NCBI GenBank assembly: GCA_033032175.1
Contig: CM065328.1
Coordinates: forward strand, 5,456,690-5,520,689
Source of the DNA: Saturnia japonica
Lineage: Eukaryota; Arthropoda; Insecta; Lepidoptera; Saturniidae
Length of the DNA stretch: 64,000 nt
Reading direction: 5' to 3'
Of this stretch, positions 57,046 through 64,000 are shown one piece after another. Positions within the stretch are counted from its first letter, which is position 1, and every line of letters starts with the position of its first letter. A program made the position numbers and the translations under genes. The notes under the pieces were generated by a model, which saw only the letters and a program-made list of their open reading frames with translations, was not told the origin of the DNA and did no database searches.

Positions 57046-57440
57046 GACTACACCTACTGTTAGCTGTAAAGACTCTGAATGCTCAAAAGGCTTTTACAGC
57101 TTCACCGGGCTTGGGGGCGAGCGCTGAAGGCACTCAGCCGCGAAAGCGAGGCAACAAACTCAAGGGCACCAAAGTGGCCGAACTTTAGCTTGGAGTGGTG
57201 CTATTGCTATTAAGTCGTGAACTGACACACATATGTACATTTTTCTGCCTTCTGGAAGAAAGTAATTATAATTTTATAATCTAATGATTTTAGTCTAAAA
57301 CTAACTAGCCAAAAAAAGGAAAAAAGGTCTCTTATCCAATATATCTGAGTGGTGTACATGTGTGAAGTGCAATGTCATGTTTGTATGTTGGTAGCTAGTG
57401 AACTGGACGAATGGACCTAGTCACGGACGTTGCCTGAGAC
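57046..57440 (-). repeat. LINE 3' untranslated fragment
   Basis: 'aaaaggcttttacagcttca', 'ccgggcttgggggcgagcgc', 'ggcactcagccgcgaaagc' and 'gcaccaaagtggccg' match the Jockey-type LINE 3' region at 45350-45470. The coding part is absent. Confidence 0.7.
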
Positions 57441-58010
57441 ACAAATAAGGTGACACAGGCATGCATAGGCACTACGCCAACCTCATGAGCAAAGAAAGGC
57501 CCACAGCAATGATTCATTAATTTCTCTCGCGTAGATTTGATTTATTTTTTATGAAAATAGAGATTCAGTTTATATTAGTATAAAAAAGGATACTTAAAAG
57601 TGATAATATATGGTGCTACGAGTATTGCTAGAGCTACTTTATTGTAAAATAATGTACCCTGTAGGTATGCAACGATTTTCAACTTAAAATTATCAGTAGG
57701 TATGTAGGTACTTTCTAAAATTTTTTAAAATCTTTGTGTCCTCAACAGTGTTGCCGCTGTAAGGAAAAGTCGCTCATTTAACTATAACACAAACCGAAAA
57801 AAAAATCTTAAAAAATATGTCACTTGCGTCCTTTTATACTAACAAACTGTAACTTGAGAACGGAAGCTTGTAGGGAAACAAATAAAATACTGCTAGGTAC
57901 GCCTTTTTTCTGATTCTCAATGTATTGAATAGGTATAATTACTTAATTACTCAACTTTGCAAAAATTTGCAGATGCGCTCCTCTTTGTTAAGACGGCAGA
58001 GTAGATGCCA
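57441..58010. other. No recognisable feature
   Basis: AT-rich sequence between a LINE fragment and the unidentified coding remains. Confidence 0.35.
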
Positions 58011-58019
58011 GGTCTAAAA

Positions 58020-58446
58020 GGGTGTCAAATTCATTGGTAACACGCGCGTCTTCATTTGGAAATCATTGAACATTTTTGATGTTTGATTTTCCAACCATAC
58101 AGTAAAGTAAACCAAGTGCCAAACCTTGGCAAACATTCACAAATTCAAACGTGTGGATAGAGCATTTGGCTTGGCTTACCAACGATCCGAGCGAACTCGG
58201 TATTTGATCCACAAATCAAAGGAGCTTGTGGCAAGCGCTTGCGTTGCGTTCACACATTTGCATGTAGTTAGTACCGCTTACGCGAAATAAATGATCGTTA
58301 AATAATTGAAAAAAGCCTGGTATTGTTTCAGGCATTAAATTTTCCATAATATGTACACCTAAGACGTAAAATGTCATTGATGTACCCTTGTACACTTTCG
58401 CTTCTTGGTCGGTAGGTACTTTTTTGTAACGGTGTAACAAGCACAC
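58020..58446 (-). pseudogene. Unidentified coding remnant
   Basis: I do not recognise this gene. The minus-strand frame 58446-58216 (76 residues) has balanced, protein-like composition, unlike the surrounding AT-rich DNA: KVPTDQEAKVYKGTSMTFYV, then PETIPGFFQLFNDHLFRV, ending CERNASACHKLL. After its stop the same frame continues with plausible text (IPSSLGSLVSQAKC, FVNVCQGLALGLLYC, LLDLASTLPS) until about 58020, broken by further stops. It could be an exon of a host gene, a decayed host gene, or part of a mobile element or viral insertion. Confidence 0.35.
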
Positions 58447-60200
58447 CGCGGCACCCTACGGGTCTTTAAGAAATACAGACAGTATATTATTTTTCAGTAC
58501 CTACATATCCATATTTATTTTAATATTATTATTTATCGTTAACATCATTATGAACAGGCAAATAAATAAAATGAATATATTATTATATCTCACATTTGGA
58601 TATTTAATCCAACCACACAATAAAAAATTTCGGGTGATTTATATTTATGATTAACGTTTCTAGACATTTCCTAATATAGTCGGAAATAGAATCCTATAAA
58701 TAAATGTAAACATAGAAATGTAACTTTTATGTCAAAGTGACGTTTTAGAGGTAGTCAACATTTTCCTTTTTGTATTTCTTATTTAGATAAGTAATGATGA
58801 TAATGTACGTACAAATGTTTACCTACCTTGAATGTAATGGACCAAGGCATCTTTCACGGGATCTTGGCTGTGGCTTTCCTGCAAGTGAGGAGGCCAAAAT
58901 TTTGTTTAAATTTGTAATTATGGGACTAAGATAGTTGTGTGATGCTGTGTTTAGGTTATGGATGGATGAAAGGTATGAATAACATATGATAAGGTATGAT
59001 TAAAAAAAAAATTGGTAACAACGTAAACCAAACAAATCGTAGTAAATTTTACGTTAAGATTTTTTTCTTTAAATAAGAGTTCTTAGAGCTCTAGTTTATA
59101 AAGTAATTTAAGCACTTCCTTATTCAGGGTCTAGTGAGCTTGATGATGAATATCAAAATCAGTTAAACTTATTATAAATCGATCCGTGACCGTATCGATA
59201 TGATGATTGAGCTTAGACATTTTATTTTCTTTTATCATAACTCCGGATATAACAAAAATGAACATAAAATTGGCTTATGCCATTCCCAGGAGCAAAATTA
59301 ATAATTCACATTACAGCCAACCTGAATCCATTTGACGATTTTAAATTTGATTCCCTTTATAAAATCATTTAATATTAAAAATGTAAAATAAATTTAAAAT
59401 AGCATGTACTTAAGTACATTTTGTGTGCTGCATGCACAATTTTAAAAGTAACCGTACAAACTTTATTTGGTATAAAAATTTTAATTTTGTTTAATATAAT
59501 TTGTATTTATTACCGAACTAATTTTAATCGAAGTAATAAATAAAGTATAATATCAAAGTAATTGTTATAGAATATCATTATTTTATAAATTAAACTAAAA
59601 TCGACTAGGCCATGATAAACAAGCTCCAAATTATTCTATTGTTTACTTTTTATGTTAGGTATGACGTATAACAACGTTATGCCTATCACAGGTACGTTAT
59701 TGCCTATAAAATATTCTCTACTAAACAGAGAATATTTATATAGTACGACCACAAAGAATAGAAATTAAAGTTTTCGGAACTTTAATAATTTGTAGTACTG
59801 GCATTATTATTTATTATTCTGTGGTAATAAAATTTCTATCAAAATGAATATTTGTGTTCTGAAAATATGTCTGTCCAGCGTGTGTGCTATGCTTTCATTT
59901 TGATTAATTTTGATTAAACAATTTCGTCAAGCTAGCTCAGTCTTTTAAACACTTTAAATAATATAGTCGGCACATTGTTGAAACGTTTATTCAACCGCCA
60001 CAATGTATTACACATTCGTACTTATTGTTAGGATATTTATATAAAATAAACAAAAAACACGACAGTCATTTTAAAATTAATATTACGATCATGGACGTTT
60101 ATAAAACGCAGACTTAATGTGTCAAATTAAAACTGAATAACTCCTAGTAAGTCAGTTCGCTTAAACGTACGAGCACAAAAACACACATGCACAGCATAGT
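58447..60200. other. AT-rich DNA, no gene; upstream of a possible promoter
   Basis: No coding frame. A 12-bp inverted repeat (AAATATTCTCT..AGAGAATATTT) lies at 59708-59736. The region has few recognisable repeats compared with the rest of the window. Confidence 0.35.
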
Positions 60201-60205
60201 AAGTC

Positions 60206-60440
60206 AGTCGCCCGCCATTACGTCTCCGGACGTCGTCTGAGTGACGACGACGACGAGATGTTACTCTATGGAGGGACGTTTATAAACGTTATAACGTGAT
60301 TACTTAGATATTTAAAAACGCCGCGCCGGCTTTTGTTGTTCAAAATTGTCGGAACTATATTGGATATGTGGCGACTTATCACAATAAATAGTTGTTACTT
60401 CAGCCACATTAAAGAAAAGTCAGGGAATCACATTTCTCAG
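60206..60440 (+). other. Possible host 5' untranslated exon with promoter
   Basis: A GC- and CpG-richer block in AT-rich DNA. It has an arthropod-type initiator TCAGT at 60204-60208, (GAC)n at 60243-60256, and ends in CAG|GTAAGT (donor GT at 60441-60442), a perfect 5' splice consensus. It has no long frame, so it would be a non-coding first exon. The next possible exon is at 63753. All of this is inference from signals; no transcript is known to me. Confidence 0.3.
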
Positions 60441-61079
60441 GTAAGTTTGTAATTTATTTAACTGTTTTCTTTTATGGAAATTTAATACGGTGAAAATAAG
60501 ACTATAACATTAAACAGGTCAGTGTTGCCAATAACCCCGAAAGTGTGATAGTTTGATAGTAATTTATGAGATTACACACTTTATTTACCTAATTTATTAT
60601 ATTATCATTACTTTAATTATTATTAAATTATAATTTATTTATTCAACAAATACATTGTTACTATTGTTTAAGCTTACCGAATAATAAAAACGTCCAACAT
60701 GTATTAATAAATCGTAAAAAAATCTGCGGCAACCACATTTCTTTTAAATTACATGCAGTAATTTTTTTTTGTCTTAGGTTAACTGCACTCCACCCTTTAA
60801 CTGTATTTTGCTAGTGATAAATAATTTGTAACATAGTTTTAGGATAATATGGCGTCTGGCGACTGCTATATTTTACCTTCAAATACTTTTTTTATTATTT
60901 AGTTTTTGTTCGAGTCACCAAACGTACACGAAGAACTACCTACTGAAGCAAATATTTCAAGCGATTTGTATGGAGTAGGTAATAAAATGTTCGTAATTAA
61001 GCTTTGTGATACTTTGTCACTGTTTGTAGTGCAAATATTATTAGTTATACTATTCTTCAAAAGATATCAGATCAAACCC
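60441..61079. other. AT-rich DNA, possible intron
   Basis: No coding frame of quality; the open frame 60906-61220 only partly overlaps the LINE in a wrong frame. Confidence 0.35.
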
Positions 61080-63065
61080 GAAAACTCATGGCGAATTGGC
61101 GTGGTATGGCGCTGCAGTCTTCCGATGACGCTAAGTCCTATAGGCAGCTCAATAGGATTCATAAATCCTTGCGACACGATGTCCGTTCTTACAATACCAA
61201 AAGTATTAAAGAGACGATAGAGCGGAATAAAGGCTCCAAAGTGTTCACAAGGAATGCATCTATTGGGGAGAGCCAGTTGACAAAGCTGGAAATGGATGAT
61301 GACAGCGTAGCGTCTACCAAGCCAGAGGTATTAAGGGAGATCGAAAGGTTCTATGGGCAGTTATATACCTCGTTAACTAAGCCTGTTACCAGCCCGGCTA
61401 AACATCCGAGAGCCGGGCTGACCCGACACTATACCGAAGATATCCCCGACATCAGCCTTTACGAGATTAGGATGGCCCTTAAGCAGCTTAAGAACAACAA
61501 GGCGCCGGGTGATGACGGCTGATGATTACATCAGAGCTTCTGAAAGCGGGTGAAACACCGGTACTTAAGGTCCTGCAGAAGTTCTTTAATTCCGTTATAC
61601 TCGAGGGCAAAACGCCGGAAACGTGGAACGGCAGCGTGGTGGTCCTGTTCTTCAAGAAAGGTGATAAAACCTTATTGAAGAACTATCAGCCCATCTCGTT
61701 GCTGAGCCATGTTTATAAGCTGTTTTCGAGGGTCATCACGAATCGTCTCGAGCGCAGGTTTGATGACTTCCAGCCTCCCGAACAAGCCGGTTTCCGAAAA
61801 GTTTTCAGCACCGTAGACCACATCTATACGCTGCGGCAGATTATACAGAAGACTGAGGAGTATAATCTGCCTTTATGCTTAGCGTTCGTGAACTACGAAA
61901 AAGCCTTTGATTCGGTCGAAACCTGGGCAGTGTTGCGGTTTCTCCAGCGGTGCCGTATGGACTATCGATATATCGAAGTGTTGAAGTGCTTGTACAACAA
62001 CGCCACCATGTCGGTCCGAGTACAGGAGCAGTGCACGAAGGCAATTCCTTTGAGGAGAGGCGTTAGATAGGGAGACGTAATATCTCCGAAACTGTTTACC
62101 GCCACCCTAGAGGAACCCTTCAAGCTCCTGGAATGGCAAGGACTCGGCATCAATGTCAATGGCGAGTACATCACTCACCTTCGATTTGCTGACGACATCG
62201 TAGTCATGGCAGAATCGCTGGAAGATCTTGGCACAATGCTCGATGGCCTCGACAAAGTTTCTCAACAGGTGGGCCTTAAAATGAACATGGACAAGATGAA
62301 AATCATGTCGAATGTCCATGTGGTGCCCACTCCAGTATCAGTTGGTAACTCTTGTTTAGAAGTTGTTGACGAATATGTCTACCTGGGACAAACAGTCCAG
62401 TTAGGTAGGTCCAACTTTGAAAAAAAGGTCAGTCAACGAATTCAACTCGGTTGGGCAGCGTTCGGGAAACTGTGCGACGTCTTCTCGTCCAAAATACCTC
62501 AGTGCCTCAAGACGAAAATCAGACCAGCCAGACCAGAACAGACCAGTGTCTGTTGTCAGTGATGACATACGGCACAGAGACGTGGTCGCTCACTGTGGGC
62601 CTCATAAGAAAGCTCAAGGTCGCTCAGCGAGCTAAGGAGAAGGCTATGCTTGGTGTTTCTCTACGAGATCGAATCAGAAATGAGGAGATGTGTAGACAAA
62701 CTAAGGTCATCGACATAGCCAAAATGATTAGCAAGTTGAAGTGGCAGTGGGTGGGGCACATAGTTCGGAGAACGGTTCTCGAGTGGATACTACGCACCGG
62801 AAAGCGCAGCGTAAGACGGCCCCCCACTAGATGGAAAGACAACCTAATAAAGGTCGCTGGGAGCCGTTGGGTGCAGGCCGCACAAAATCAGTCGCTCTGG
62901 AGATCTATGGGGTTGCCTATGTTCCGCAGTGTTAAAGATATCGCTGAAAAATATTTCAATATTAGTTTTCACCATATCAAAAAAATTAAGAGGATTTCTA
63001 CATGGTTTAAAGTAAACTACGAGTTTATAAAAAGTTCACCCAATTTATGGCATTATAATAAATAA
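61080..63065 (+). pseudogene. LINE endonuclease/reverse transcriptase, 5'-truncated and decayed
   Basis: This is most of an RTE-like reverse transcriptase. It opens at about 61088 in the linker (ESIKETIERNKGSKVF-type text, RNASIGESQLTKL) and shows LKQLKNNKAPGDDG, the fingers block NYQPISLLSHVYKLFSRVI, FVNYEKAFDSVE with the first catalytic Asp, LRRGVR before a stop where family members have QGD, then LRFADDIVVMAE with the catalytic pair, and the C-terminus (LGVSLRDRIRNEEMCRQTK, KLKWQWVGHIVRR, RPPTRWKDNLIKVAGSRW). Defects: stop at 61520-61522, stop at 62068-62070, and a frameshift near 62515-62530 in a repeated 'agaccag' motif. The endonuclease is missing. Non-functional. The clade RTE is likely, not proven. 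Confidence 0.9.
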
Positions 63066-63752
63066 ACCATAATTATAATGAATATATAAATATATTTTTC
63101 AATTGATTATTTTTTATTTACCTTTGAATTTTTTAATTTGAAAATTGAATAAACCCCCGACTCAAGTAACCTATTCATTGAATTATTCATCCATATGAGC
63201 CCAAATACGATATCTTTGCTGTAAGTTAGTGAGGCGTTATGTATCCTACATATTCCGATGACGCCGCAGCATCTGGTCAAGGTTTTCCTAATATCATTTA
63301 AGTAACAGAATACCAAATCTAGATGCAATCACATCTGTGGAAAATGCTCACATCTATTTATCAACTAGAAAAGAGCTAAATAATCTTCAAACGGCTGAAC
63401 ACATTTTCTTGAATCATAACTAAGAGCACTCTCGATACCAAGTCACCTTTCAAACATAAAGAACAAGATTAAAATCGGTTCAGTCGTTTATGAGTTACGA
63501 TTCAACAGACAGACACAGATACACACGTTTAACTTATAATTATGATAAATGGTTTTAAGAACATGTGTAAGCTCACTGGATATCATCTACATAATTTGCT
63601 TCAGTTTATTGATAATATCAAAATAAAATTAAACCTATGTGATTTAAAACGTCTTGAAGTGAAAATCTATACCAGTAACTCTTTAATGCAGACTGTAGCA
63701 TCATAGAATAGTGTACATTGTTTGCTAGTAATACAAGTTGTTGCTGTTCCAG
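63066..63752. other. Repeat E fragment and AT-rich DNA
   Basis: 63465-63545 ('aaaatcggttcagtcgttta', 'cagacagacacagataca') matches 16590-16700. 'aacccccgactcaag' at 63151 is the inverted counterpart of the 'gagtcgggggtc' at 16697. No coding frame. Confidence 0.4.
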
Positions 63753-63920
63753 GGATACCATCATATGAAAATAAACGCTATTATTTATTTTTTACGCTTA
63801 TTGGTGGCACTATATATTATTATTTTGTACATAGGAAGTACTGTACCTATTATAGGAATTGGTAAATGGCAAGTTGGCAACCCACCACTATATGTTGTCA
63901 AAAATGTCAAACTCAAATGA
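63753..63920 (+). CDS. Possible first coding exon of a secreted or membrane protein
   Basis: A splice acceptor (ttgttgctgttccag, AG at 63751-63752) precedes an ATG at 63765. The frame gives a basic-hydrophobic start (MKINAIIYFLRLLVALYIII) like a signal peptide or membrane segment, and continues to TGA at 63918-63920. A donor-like G|GTAAAT at 63861/63862 could instead end the exon after about 32 codons. No homologue comes to mind. With the donor at 60440 it may form a host gene continuing past the window. Weak support. Confidence 0.25.
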   Translation, partial: GYHHMKINAIIYFLRLLVALYIIILYIGSTVPIIGIGKWQVGNPPLYVVKNVKLK

Positions 63921-64000
63921 CATGCGGTGGACGGTCTCCTATTATTACGAATTGTAAATTTGAGTTTTCAGTATGGTCGTTTTTGTTGATAAAATTATAT

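Noticed and set aside
60906..61220. Open frame before the LINE
   Set aside because: Its second half runs through the LINE in the wrong frame and its first half is AT-rich with no recognisable content.
1..64000. CRISPR arrays, bacterial operons, riboswitches
   Set aside because: No regularly spaced direct repeats with unique spacers or bacterial gene layout; the sequence is eukaryotic.

Overview
This 64 kb window is AT-rich, gene-poor insect DNA, most likely from a moth or butterfly. Three things point to Lepidoptera: Helitron-like repeats of the Lep1 kind (5' end TCTATACTAATATT, 3' end CAGCTAG, inserted between A and T), a mariner close to moth cecropia/mori-type elements, and tRNA-derived SINEs and LINE tails of styles common there. 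I found no convincing complete host protein gene. Almost everything recognisable is a mobile element or its remains, often nested.

Layout: 1-8.7 kb holds a foldback MITE, a Lep1-type Helitron split by a mariner with both TIRs and its TA duplication, a hAT-type MITE inside a SINE, and a LINE 3' fragment. 8.7-18.5 kb holds a decayed Tc1-like transposase, a LINE fragment, a perfect 32-bp hairpin, a complete Helitron-like copy, and a scrambled Gypsy-type LTR element with part of its integrase inverted. 

21.1-28.9 kb is the centrepiece: a full-length endogenous retrovirus of the insect errantivirus (Gypsy) type on the minus strand. It has two 307-bp LTRs with no difference that I could see, a 4-bp AGGT target duplication, a tRNA-Ser primer binding site, open gag, pol and env frames, a -1 slippery heptamer, and a phase-compatible splice donor and acceptor that could give env its start codon. 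Its leader carries clustered AT-rich repeats and hairpins. It looks recently inserted.

29-47 kb is mostly LINE debris: a Jockey-type family with copies at 35.4, 45.3 and 50.5 kb (one with a 12-bp target duplication and about 58 A in its tail), and a second family with inverted 3' ends at 41 and 43 kb. 48-50.3 kb is a tandem duplication of an approximately 1.15-kb anonymous unit. 52.8-55 kb shows nested SINE insertions, one dated by an empty paralogous site. 58.2 kb has an unrecognised short reading frame. 60.2-63.9 kb may hold the 5' exons of a host gene (initiator, strong splice donor, then a signal-peptide-like exon), with a decayed LINE of the endonuclease/reverse transcriptase type in the putative intron.

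The errantivirus genes would work together: Gag forms the particle; Pol (by frameshift) gives protease, reverse transcriptase, RNase H and integrase; Env, from a spliced message, gives a membrane glycoprotein. The other element proteins are fragments or carry stops, frameshifts or lost catalytic residues.
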